6,649 bases of DNA from an uncultured Ruminococcus sp. (GCA_902773065.1 CACYDD010000256.1:1-6649), one strand, 5' to 3'. Counted from the first letter of the stretch, positions 1 to 5,122 are shown. Numbers and translations are program-made. Notes: generated by a model not told the origin, from the sequence alone.

Positions 1-123
1 CTTTCCGTTTTTCAGCACGGAAATATTCGGCAGGGTGATCCCTACCCGCTCCGCAAGCTCGGTCACGCTCATTTTGCGTTTCGCAAGCATAACATCTATG
101 TTGATAATAATCTCGCCTTCCAT
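1..123 (-). CDS. XRE-family helix-turn-helix regulator, N-terminal part (YozG-like, truncated by window edge)
   Basis: Reading the minus strand from ATG at 123 gives 41 codons, open to the left edge: it starts MEGEIIINIDVMLAKRKMSV and continues into TELAERVGITLPNISVLKNG. This is the start of a Cro/C1-type helix-turn-helix. The hydrophobic IIINIDVMLAKRKM segment is helix 1, SVTELAERVGIT is helix 2 and the turn, and LPNISVLKNGK is the recognition helix. Small regulators of this kind (about 65-75 residues, like B. subtilis YozG) are commonly encoded beside DUF2975 proteins. A Shine-Dalgarno GAGGTGA at 128-134 overlaps the TGA of the upstream DUF2975 gene, and the start lies only 9 bp after that stop. 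The two genes are therefore almost certainly co-transcribed and probably translationally coupled. Its likely job is DNA binding and autoregulation of the pair, which is inference from context. The remaining length and C-terminus are outside the window. Confidence 0.85.
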   Translation of the reverse strand, partial: MEGEIIINIDVMLAKRKMSVTELAERVGITLPNISVLKNGK

Positions 124-132
124 TTCGTCACC

Positions 133-612
133 TCAAATTGTCAAATCGCTGTCTTCCTGTAATTTTGAAGCCTTTATCACAAGATGTGACAGTGCCGCCG
201 CCGCTACCGTTACCGCAACCCCGATAAATGTCACGATCAAAGAGGCCAGCACGATACCCGGATGATTCATACCCAAAAACATATAAATGATATTCATTAC
301 AAAAAAGAAAATACTGTCGCCAGCGGCAAGCATGGAGATCCATTTCAGGTATTTTGCATTATCTTCGCAAAATGACCTGTCCTTACCGATATTGACTGAG
401 ATCTTCCATCCGAACACCAGAACCAAATAGCACGGCACAGCCGTTACCCAAAGAAAAATCAGCCACGGATAATAACAGTGTGCCAGTTCGGGATTATTCT
501 CTGCAAATTCCCTTCCAAACATCGGAACGATCAGAAAATAGATCACCAGACCACACAACCCTATCCCGATCATAATAAATTTCAGCCAGTTAGAAAGCCC
601 TTTTTGCTCCAT
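133..612 (-). CDS. DUF2975-family four-helix membrane protein (YoaS-like)
   Basis: This 159-residue integral membrane protein starts at ATG 612 with GGGAGGT at 621-627, 8 bp upstream. Four hydrophobic segments are visible: about residues 10-33 (FIMIGIGLCGLVIYFLIVPM), 47-69 (YYPWLIFLWVTAVPCYLVLVFGW), 91-113 (ISMLAAGDSIFFFVMNIIYMFLG) and 117-143 (PGIVLASLIVTFIGVAVTVAAAAL). The linker KISVNIGKDRSFCEDNAKYLKWIS between helices 2 and 3 matches the usual DUF2975 pattern, in which an N/D-x-x-F segment precedes the third helix. The family has no established biochemical function. It typically sits next to a small XRE regulator, as here, where the HTH gene follows after 9 bp. A membrane-sensor or membrane-stress role coupled to that regulator is plausible but unproven. 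A consensus sigma-A promoter lies immediately upstream. Confidence 0.85.
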   Translation of the reverse strand: MEQKGLSNWLKFIMIGIGLCGLVIYFLIVPMFGREFAENNPELAHCYYPWLIFLWVTAVPCYLVLVFGWKISVNIGKDRSFCEDNAKYLKWISMLAAGDSIFFFVMNIIYMFLGMNHPGIVLASLIVTFIGVAVTVAAAALSHLVIKASKLQEDSDLTI

Positions 613-632
613 ACAGCTTTACCTCCCATAAT

Positions 633-657
633 TGATGATAGGTTCATTATATCATCA
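633..657. promoter_or_regulatory. Inverted repeat across -10/+1 of the DUF2975 promoter (candidate operator)
   Basis: TGATGATA (633-640) and TATCATCA (650-657) are perfect 8-bp arms around a 9-bp spacer. The right arm overlaps the -10 box (646-651) and the left arm covers the predicted transcription start. A protein bound here would block RNA polymerase. A chance dyad is possible, since the arms borrow bases from the -10 box. Confidence 0.45.
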
Positions 658-674
658 GAATACTGATTTGTCAA
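646..674 (-). promoter_or_regulatory. Consensus sigma-A promoter of the DUF2975-HTH operon
   Basis: On the minus strand a perfect TTGACA (669-674) is followed after exactly 17 bp by a perfect TATAAT (646-651). Transcription would start near 639-640, leaving a short leader of roughly 27 nt before the DUF2975 ATG with GGGAGGT inside it. So perfect a promoter is usually held in check by a repressor, which fits the dyads at 633-657 and 682-698 and the HTH gene in the operon. Confidence 0.88.
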
Positions 675-681
675 TAACTTT

Positions 682-698
682 TTATCGTTTTACGATAA
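682..698. promoter_or_regulatory. Perfect palindrome upstream of the DUF2975 promoter (candidate HTH operator)
   Basis: TTATCGT-TTT-ACGATAA is a 7-bp perfect dyad with a 3-bp centre. It lies 7 bp upstream (in the direction of transcription) of the -35 box at 669-674. Its 17-bp size and symmetry suit a dimeric XRE-type regulator. The obvious candidate is the HTH protein of the same operon; this is inference. Confidence 0.5.
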
Positions 699-705
699 TT
701 TTTTA

Positions 706-753
706 TCAAAATAATAAAGCTAAGAGCCGCATGACAGTTTTGTCATACGGCTC
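706..753 (-). terminator. Rho-independent terminator of the cytidylate kinase-like gene
   Basis: Minus-strand hairpin with arms at 741-753 and 724-736: GAGCCG pairs with CGGCTC and ATGACA with TGTCAT, with one C/A mismatch between the blocks and a 4-nt loop at 737-740. It is followed on the minus strand by TTAGCTTTATTATTTTG (723 down to 707). The hairpin lies 30 bp beyond the stop at 783. The plus-strand side has no T-run, so it works for the minus strand only. Confidence 0.8.
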
Positions 754-782
754 ACAGCTCAGAAAGGATTAATATGAAAAAG

Positions 783-1406
783 TCACTTATTATCAGTAAT
801 TGCGGCATAACGCCTGATCAGTTCAGCAGCAGAATCAAAATCGTGATCTGCGGTATTGATGCAAAGATCATAATTCTTTGCACTGTCCCAGTCATTGCCT
901 GTGTAGTATTTATAATATTCACGGCGGTGTTTATTGATATCGTTGATCGTTCTGACAGCCTCTGCCCTTGTAATAGAAAATTTTTCCATTACCGTTTTAA
1001 TGCACTGCTCCTCGGGTGCCCAGACAAATACCCTCACAGGGTTATAGCCGCTGTTCTTTAAAGTATGATTGGCACACCGACCAATGATCACACAATCATT
1101 TTTTGCGGCAAGCTCACGGATGATCTTGGACTGAAAACGGAAAATGTTTTCCCGTGAACTGAATTTTCCGCTTTCGGGAGGAACGTCCCCCGGCGAAAAG
1201 ACACCGCTCAGCTTTTCAAAAAAATTTTTTTTGACATATTCATCATGCTGTGATAAAAACTCAGCATCCATACCGCTTTTCGCAGAGGCAAGATATATCA
1301 GGTTACGGTCATAATATTCAATATTCATTTTTTCGGACAACAGCTTACCGACAGCTCTGCCGCCGCTTCCGTAGCTTCTCGCGATCGTTATGACGAGATT
1401 TGACAT
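783..1406 (-). CDS. Cytidylate kinase-like family P-loop protein
   Basis: This 207-residue cytoplasmic protein is of the cytidylate kinase-like group (Pfam Cytidylate_kin2). The N-terminus MSNLVITIARSYGSGGRAVG forms strand 1 and a Walker A loop (GGRAVGK, residues 15-21). The family replaces the usual Ser/Thr after the lysine with another residue, here Leu. CVIIGRCANHTL (105-116) matches the conserved second-strand block, and INKHRREYYKYYTGNDW (157-173) plus NYDLCINT (178-185) match the family's lid and C-terminal signature. It probably transfers phosphate from ATP to a nucleotide or related small molecule, but the substrate of this group is not settled; it is not the housekeeping Cmk. ATG 1406 is chosen because GGAG at 1415-1418 sits 8 bp upstream. 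An in-frame extension to 1460 would run across the promoter -10 box and has no ribosome binding site. The gene is monocistronic, with its own promoter and terminator. Confidence 0.87.
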   Translation of the reverse strand: MSNLVITIARSYGSGGRAVGKLLSEKMNIEYYDRNLIYLASAKSGMDAEFLSQHDEYVKKNFFEKLSGVFSPGDVPPESGKFSSRENIFRFQSKIIRELAAKNDCVIIGRCANHTLKNSGYNPVRVFVWAPEEQCIKTVMEKFSITRAEAVRTINDINKHRREYYKYYTGNDWDSAKNYDLCINTADHDFDSAAELIRRYAAITDNK

Positions 1407-1440
1407 TTTACTCACTCCGACTTTTTGATGAATTATACTA

Positions 1441-1469
1441 ATATTACATAATTTTCCCAATTAAGTCAA
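1441..1469 (-). promoter_or_regulatory. Sigma-A promoter of the cytidylate kinase-like gene
   Basis: On the minus strand TTGACT (1464-1469) and TAATAT (1441-1446) are separated by 17 bp. The transcript would begin about 1434, giving a leader of about 28 nt that contains GGAGTGAG at 1411-1418. The position upstream of ATG 1406 supports that start and rules out the longer reading frame. Confidence 0.8.
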
Positions 1470-1511
1470 GAAAAGTAACAAAATTTTATTAATAATAAAT
1501 ATTTTTTTACT

Positions 1512-1542
1512 TTGTTTATTTGGTTGGTTTTTTGTATATATT
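1512..1542 (+). promoter_or_regulatory. Probable promoter region of the small lipoprotein gene
   Basis: The divergent intergenic region (1407-1597) must hold a plus-strand promoter. The best match I see is TTGTTT at 1512-1517, 17 bp, then TATATA at 1535-1540; an overlapping TATATT lies at 1537-1542. The match is only moderate in very AT-rich DNA, and the exact boxes are uncertain. Confidence 0.4.
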
Positions 1543-1597
1543 CTGAAATTTCGGAAATAATAGATTTGAAATAACAACATAAAGGAGTATATGATTT

Positions 1598-2074
1598 ATG
1601 AAAAAAACTGTTATTTTAATGATCGCTGCACTGGCAGCCTGCATGAGCTTTGCAGCTTGCAAAACCAATACTACGCAGGAACCTGCCAATTCCAATCCGA
1701 ACAACGGTGCAGAGTCTTCCGTTACAACTTCGGAAATTTCTGATACTACCAACAATGACAACATCCGTCAGGAAGAAGCCAGCAACGGTGTTGTTACCGA
1801 CGACAACGGCGTTATCGGAGACGGCGACAACAATATTGACAACAGCAACAACGGCAAACTTGTTTCTGATGTTGTAAGTGATACGGGAGAGATCGTATCT
1901 GATGTTGTAAGCGGTGCAGGCGATGTTGTATCAGACGTTGTCAGCGGTACAGAAAGTGTTGCCGATAATGCTGCTGAAGGCTTAGACGGTGACAACGACA
2001 ATACCACAAGAGATAATAATAATGTTAATGATAACACAGAGAGTTCTTATGAAAGCTCTGTCACCAATCCTTAA
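1598..2074 (+). CDS. Small Asn/Asp-rich lipoprotein with three 11-residue repeats
   Basis: This 158-residue secreted protein has no family I recognise. AAGGAG at 1582-1587 lies 10 bp before ATG 1598. The N-terminus MKKTVILMIAALAACMSFAA then Cys is a lipoprotein signal peptide. Two possible lipid-anchor cysteines are visible: Cys15 in LAAC and Cys21 in FAAC. Cys21 is preferred because hydrophobic residues continue to it and polar sequence follows. After the anchor come long low-complexity stretches rich in Asn, Asp, Ser and Thr. At 89-121 there are three tandem 11-residue repeats (VSDVVSDTGEI, VSDVVSGAGDV, VSDVVSGTESV), which look amphipathic. Two acidic, Asn-rich blocks flank them (68-86 and 130-147). 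It probably tethers to the outer face of the membrane and extends into the cell wall; no catalytic motif is visible. A strong terminator follows. Confidence 0.8.
   Translation: MKKTVILMIAALAACMSFAACKTNTTQEPANSNPNNGAESSVTTSEISDTTNNDNIRQEEASNGVVTDDNGVIGDGDNNIDNSNNGKLVSDVVSDTGEIVSDVVSGAGDVVSDVVSGTESVADNAAEGLDGDNDNTTRDNNNVNDNTESSYESSVTNP
1862..1960 (+). repeat. Three tandem 33-bp coding repeats
   Basis: Three units of 33 bp at 1862-1894, 1895-1927 and 1928-1960 each begin GTNTCNGAYGTTGTNAG and encode VSDVVS followed by a variable GxGxV-like half. Units 1 and 2 are closest over their first halves; unit 3 has several synonymous changes. The array is therefore old enough to have drifted at the DNA level while the VSDVVS core stayed the same. 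Confidence 0.85.
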
Positions 2075-2088
2075 CAGCAAACACATTT

Positions 2089-2123
2089 ATGCCATGTCTG
2101 CAAAATGACATGGCATTTTTTTA
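2089..2123 (+). terminator. Rho-independent terminator after the lipoprotein gene
   Basis: ATGCCATGTC (2089-2098) pairs perfectly with GACATGGCAT (2107-2116) around an 8-nt loop, followed by an unbroken T-run to 2122. It lies 14 bp after the TAA at 2072-2074. It separates the lipoprotein from the next gene, so that gene either has its own promoter or depends on readthrough. Confidence 0.92.
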
Positions 2124-2171
2124 TTGCTCCCATCATATGCTGTTAAAAAAAGAAAGATTGGTGATCATATG

Positions 2172-3005
2172 ATGACTGTACTTAATATTGAGCAAGTTCA
2201 AAACAAAAATATCCTTGATTCCGTCCGTTCCGTGTTCAGACCTTACAGTATCGAAACCGAACTGAAGGAAAATGACGATGCTTCGGTACTGTCGATAACC
2301 TACCGGCAAAGAAGAGGAGCTGTTAAATTCAATAAAATTTATGAACACTGCATTGGCAGAAGAAAAACCATTCTGTGTGATGAAAAACTGAGTCTGTTCA
2401 ATACTCATTTCAGACGATTCAACAGCCTCACTTTCAAAAAAAGACTGCTCGAAAATTATATATGCAGTATTCTTGACCATGCAGATTTTTCCCCGTCCGA
2501 ACTTACAATTTCCTACTACGATCCGAAAGCCGAAAGCCCTTCCTTTGCAGAGAAACTGCTGAAATATACTTCCAAACTGACAGTGGTCAGCGATATGCCA
2601 AGATTTTATGAAAATGAGGCGGAACGGCTTGCCGAAAAATGCGGTGCTTCTATGATCGTCAGCAATTCGCCGGATAAATTGATTCCGTGCAACATCCTGA
2701 TCGCTCCCACAGTCATCAAAGAGTCTTTGCCGACTGTGTCCTCCTCCCTGATTTTCACACTCCACAGACCCCCTGTTCCCGTATCCGGCAATGTCATCAC
2801 CGATTACCAAGCTGAACTTCCCGAAAAATATGCATCTCTCAAACCCGATTTCATTGACGATATCTATTTTATGTCAGGACTTTACAGTCTTTGCTCTGCC
2901 TATGAACTTGGCGAAATTATTCCCACAGGCTGCGGAAACCAATTCAATGAATTTACAAATGAAAACATTATACACCAAATCGAAATAAATATCATAAACA
3001 AGTGA
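2172..3005 (+). CDS. Hypothetical protein, possible Rossmann-like middle region
   Basis: I do not recognise this 277-residue protein. It has no signal peptide and no membrane segment, so it is probably cytoplasmic. Residues 1-100 are mixed and charged, with a basic run (KFNKIYEHCIGRRK, about 52-65, and FRRFNSLTFKKRLLENYICS). Residues 112-202 show alternating strands and helices: LTISYYDP, FAEKLLKYTS, KLTVVSDMP, FYENEAERLAEKCG, ASMIVSN, NILIAPTVI, SLIFTLHRPP. That pattern is reminiscent of a Rossmann-type alpha/beta fold, but no glycine-rich nucleotide loop is visible. The C-terminus (FIDDIYFMSGLYSLCSAYELG) is helical. Start choice: GGTGA at 2160-2164 is 7 bp from ATG 2172 and 4 bp from ATG 2169, so 2172 is slightly preferred. 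A TTG at 2124 would place the start inside the terminator tail. No clear promoter lies between that terminator and the gene. The long open frame and clostridial codon use support it as real. Confidence 0.75.
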   Translation: MTVLNIEQVQNKNILDSVRSVFRPYSIETELKENDDASVLSITYRQRRGAVKFNKIYEHCIGRRKTILCDEKLSLFNTHFRRFNSLTFKKRLLENYICSILDHADFSPSELTISYYDPKAESPSFAEKLLKYTSKLTVVSDMPRFYENEAERLAEKCGASMIVSNSPDKLIPCNILIAPTVIKESLPTVSSSLIFTLHRPPVPVSGNVITDYQAELPEKYASLKPDFIDDIYFMSGLYSLCSAYELGEIIPTGCGNQFNEFTNENIIHQIEINIINK

Positions 3006-3017
3006 TATTACAAAATG

Positions 3018-3066
3018 AATTCTCAGAATAAATCCCAAAAATGAATTTATTCTGAGAATTATTTTT
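3018..3066 (+). terminator. Rho-independent terminator with a perfect 16-bp AT-rich stem
   Basis: AATTCTCAGAATAAAT (3018-3033) pairs without mismatch to ATTTATTCTGAGAATT (3045-3060) around an 11-nt loop, followed by ATTTTT (3061-3066). It begins 12 bp after the TGA at 3003-3005. The stem is unusually long and AT-rich for a terminator, but its position and T-run fit. Confidence 0.82.
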
Positions 3067-3098
3067 GGAATTTTTAACAAATAATTCAATTTGTAGGG

Positions 3099-3127
3099 TT
3101 GACATTTTGGTAAAATAGTAGTTTAAT
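3099..3127 (+). promoter_or_regulatory. Promoter P1 of the enzyme I homologue
   Basis: TTGACA at 3099-3104 is followed after 17 bp by TTTAAT at 3122-3127. The -35 is perfect and the -10 is a fair match. Transcription would start near 3134, inside the TAGAAAC/GTTTCTA dyad. Confidence 0.65.
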
Positions 3128-3132
3128 TAAAG

Positions 3133-3152
3133 TAGAAACAAAAATGTTTCTA
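3133..3152. promoter_or_regulatory. Inverted repeat between the two enzyme I promoters (candidate operator)
   Basis: TAGAAAC (3133-3139) and GTTTCTA (3146-3152) are perfect 7-bp arms around a 6-bp A-rich centre. The repeat starts 5 bp after the P1 -10 and ends immediately before the TG of the P2 extended -10. A bound regulator could block both promoters. It lacks the central CG of a typical CcpA site, so the cognate protein is unknown. A short mRNA hairpin is the alternative reading. Confidence 0.45.
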
Positions 3153-3161
3153 TGATATAAT
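3153..3161 (+). promoter_or_regulatory. Promoter P2 (extended -10) of the enzyme I homologue
   Basis: TGATATAAT at 3153-3161 is a perfect extended -10 (TGnTATAAT). Nothing resembling TTGACA lies 16-18 bp upstream, so it would depend on the extended element. Its would-be -35 and spacer are filled by the dyad at 3133-3152. The predicted start near 3168 leaves a leader of about 20 nt containing the ribosome binding site. Confidence 0.6.
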
Positions 3162-3189
3162 AGTAACGTTTTTTATGGAGGTGAACTGT

Positions 3190-4848
3190 ATGAAAGAATT
3201 AATCGGTAAAGGTGTATCGGGCGGTATCGCTATCGGTAAACTTCATTTTCACAAAAGCAATTTTCTGGATATTCCCGAATATGAGATCGACAATGTCGAT
3301 TCCGAAATGCTTCGATATCGTGAGGGAATGGAACAGGCAAAACTACAACTCAAAAAAATATATGATGATGTCTGCGAAAGACTGACGGAGAAGGAATCCG
3401 TTATTTTCCAGACACATATCATGATACTTGAGGATTCAAAATTTGTCAGCCTTGTCGAAACAGCCATTAGCAAAAAGCATAACGCTGAATCCGCTGTTCT
3501 GAAAGCTTCACTCAAGCTTGCCGATATGTTCAGGGAACTTGACGACGAATATTTCCGTGCAAGAGCCAACGATATTATCGATGCCGCACATATCCTGCTT
3601 CAGATCCTGCAGCAGAAACACGAAAGCACAGAAGAGATCAATGAGAGCGAACCGGTTATCGTTGCTGCCGCTGACCTTCTGCCAAGTGATACTATTTCGT
3701 TTAAGGAAGAAAGCCTTCTCGGTTTCGTGACTAATGACGGCTCGCAGGATTCCCATACCTCTATCCTTGCAAGAACAATGGGTGTTCCCTCTGTCATACA
3801 GATTCATGAACCTCTTGCAGTCTTTAACGGAAAAGTGGCTGTTATTGATGGTCACCTCGGCAAAGTTATTATTGAACCTGATAAAAACACAATGGCACTT
3901 TATCATGCTAAACGGGAACGCTATCGCAAACAGAAACAGCAGCTGCAAAAACAGTACGGTCTTGTATCTGAAACAAAAAACAAGCAATATGTTCGTCTTT
4001 CTGCGGATATCGGACGCATTGAGGACATTGACAAGGCAAAGGCAAATGATGCAGAAGGAATTGGAATTTTCCGGACTGAAATGCTGTTTATGTGCCGTGA
4101 AAGCTGTCCTGATGAAGCGGAACAGTTTGAAACATATAAATCCGTGATCAAAGCTTTTCCCGGTAAAGATGTTGTCATCTGTACCGCTAATGGCGGCTCG
4201 GGGAAAGGTATGGATTATCTTGATATACCGCATGAGAAAAATCCGGCACTCGGTTTTAAAGGAATCAGAATTTCTCTCGAAAACCGTGAGTTTTTCCGCA
4301 CACAGCTCAGAGCTTTATACAAAGCGTCTGTTTACGGAAAACTGTCTGTTCTTCTCCCCATGATCAGCAGTTTGGATGAAATCGAATATGTCAAGCGTGA
4401 AATTGAGGATATCAAATCAGAACTGAAATTACAAGGGCATAAATATAACGAAAATGTCCGGCTCGGTGTCATGGTCGAAACACCTGCTGCCGCACTGATT
4501 TCAGACGAAATATGCAAAATGGTCGATTTCATTATGATCGGAACAAATAATCTGATACAATATACGCTTGCCATGGACAGAGAAAACCAGAAGCTTGTGG
4601 ATTTCTACCGCCCCTATCATCCTGCTATCAGAAGGCTTGTCAAAATAACGATCGACAATGCTCACAAAAACGGAAAGTGGGTATCAGTCTGCGGAGAACT
4701 GGTCGGAAACAAACATGTTATCAATGTATTGCTTGCTTTAAGAGCAGATGAATTTGTTCTGCGTCCTGACAATATTCTGAAGGTAAAAGCAGCTGTAAGA
4801 GATGCTGACACAAGTGATCCGTACAAAATACTAAAAAATGTTTTCTGA
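3190..4848 (+). CDS. ptsI: PTS enzyme I homologue (phosphoenolpyruvate-protein phosphotransferase) with altered PEP/Mg site
   Basis: This 552-residue cytoplasmic protein is homologous to enzyme I (about 575 in E. coli), which moves phosphate from PEP to HPr. The N-terminal block GKGVSGGIAIGK and the helical HPr-binding region (about 30-140) come first. The phosphohistidine motif SQDSHTSILAR follows, with His at residue 189, the E. coli position. The PEP-binding barrel spans about 255-540: IFRTEMLF (Arg295), VMVETPAA (Glu430), MDREN (Arg464) and VCGELVG (catalytic Cys501) are all kept. Three active-site positions differ by hand alignment with E. coli: Arg332 is Cys331 in VVICTANGGSGK, Arg358 is Lys357 in LGFKGIRI, and Asp455, a magnesium ligand, is Asn454 in GTNNLIQY. 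The C-terminal tail is roughly 20-25 residues shorter. ATG 3190 is chosen because GGAGGTG at 3177-3183 lies 6 bp upstream; ATG 3175 would swallow that site. No HPr or sugar permease gene is adjacent, so a role in sugar uptake is not shown. The gene symbol denotes homology only. Confidence 0.9.
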   Translation: MKELIGKGVSGGIAIGKLHFHKSNFLDIPEYEIDNVDSEMLRYREGMEQAKLQLKKIYDDVCERLTEKESVIFQTHIMILEDSKFVSLVETAISKKHNAESAVLKASLKLADMFRELDDEYFRARANDIIDAAHILLQILQQKHESTEEINESEPVIVAAADLLPSDTISFKEESLLGFVTNDGSQDSHTSILARTMGVPSVIQIHEPLAVFNGKVAVIDGHLGKVIIEPDKNTMALYHAKRERYRKQKQQLQKQYGLVSETKNKQYVRLSADIGRIEDIDKAKANDAEGIGIFRTEMLFMCRESCPDEAEQFETYKSVIKAFPGKDVVICTANGGSGKGMDYLDIPHEKNPALGFKGIRISLENREFFRTQLRALYKASVYGKLSVLLPMISSLDEIEYVKREIEDIKSELKLQGHKYNENVRLGVMVETPAAALISDEICKMVDFIMIGTNNLIQYTLAMDRENQKLVDFYRPYHPAIRRLVKITIDNAHKNGKWVSVCGELVGNKHVINVLLALRADEFVLRPDNILKVKAAVRDADTSDPYKILKNVF

Positions 4849-4853
4849 TCCTG

Positions 4854-4882
4854 TTGACATTTTTATTAAAACGTGATATATT
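4854..4882 (+). promoter_or_regulatory. Sigma-A promoter of the thrS T-box transcript
   Basis: TTGACA (4854-4859), 17 bp, TATATT (4877-4882) preceded by TG at 4874-4875, making a near-ideal extended promoter. The -35 starts 5 bp after the enzyme I stop codon, with no terminator between. Any enzyme I readthrough therefore runs into the T-box and is subject to the same attenuator. Confidence 0.88.
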
Positions 4883-4990
4883 ACAAATATAATATGCTAA
4901 CTGCTATGATGAGGAAGCGAATAAAGCAAAGTGTATTCCAGAGAGCGGAGGTCATCGGCTGCAAGCCACCGCATATACGCTTTATCCGAC

Positions 4991-4993
4991 ACC
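4991..4993 (+). promoter_or_regulatory. T-box specifier codon ACC (Thr)
   Basis: ACC lies on the 3' side of the Stem I internal loop, in the context GAC-ACC-G. A purine follows the codon, as is usual for specifiers. It matches the downstream gene product, threonyl-tRNA synthetase, and would be read by tRNA-Thr(GGU). The overlapping ACA at 4989-4991 is also a Thr codon but is one position out of the usual register. Confidence 0.75.
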
Positions 4994-5097
4994 GCCTCTG
5001 AGCACTGCGGCGAACGCTTTGCCTAAGCTGCGGCGGCTGACACACGTTATTGTGTTTTGAGATAATAATCTCTCTGAGCGGCATTTTTGCCGGAAAC

Positions 5098-5111
5098 AGG
5101 GTGGAACCGTG
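5098..5111 (+). promoter_or_regulatory. T-box sequence / antiterminator 5' strand
   Basis: AGGGTGGAACCGTG is the universally conserved T-box element, differing from the usual AGGGTGGNACCGCG by one base near its end. GGG (5099-5101) can pair with CCC in the terminator's 5' arm (5128-5130), giving the alternative antiterminator fold. The bulge reads UGGA, which pairs with a tRNA 3' end UCCA and so predicts a tRNA-Thr with U at the discriminator position. Confidence 0.9.
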
Positions 5112-5122
5112 AAGCTTATTGC

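Noticed and set aside
774..1061. Plus-strand frame of 95 codons with AAAGGA 5 bp before its ATG
   Set aside because: It lies antisense within the cytidylate kinase-like gene, whose motifs, promoter and terminator are convincing. The translated product shows no family features, so the ribosome-site match is taken as chance.
1407..1460. N-terminal extension of the cytidylate kinase-like protein to ATG 1460
   Set aside because: The extension would overlap the promoter's -10 box and has no ribosome binding site. The family begins directly with strand 1 as in MSNLVITIARSYGSGG.
2124..2171. TTG start (or ATG 2169) for the 277-residue protein
   Set aside because: TTG 2124 falls at the end of the previous terminator and has no ribosome binding site. 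ATG 2169 has only a 4-bp spacer from GGTGA, so 2172 fits slightly better, though 2169 cannot be excluded.
2164..2173. Palindrome ATCATATGAT at the start of the hypothetical gene
   Set aside because: It is only 10 bp, AT-rich and overlaps the start codons; this is expected by chance.
2133..2810. Minus-strand open frame of 225 codons opposite the hypothetical gene
   Set aside because: It runs antisense to the 277-residue plus-strand gene, with no ribosome binding site. The composition is odd (many F, I, H, G in no recognisable order). The plus-strand frame is longer, has a start site and is followed by a terminator.
3508..4233. Minus-strand open frame of 241 codons
   Set aside because: It is an antisense shadow of the enzyme I gene, which carries a clear phosphohistidine motif and PEP-domain motifs in the plus frame.
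4881..5084. Minus-strand open frame of 67 codons across the T-box leader
   Set aside because: The region is a structured T-box RNA on the plus strand, and the frame has no ribosome binding site.
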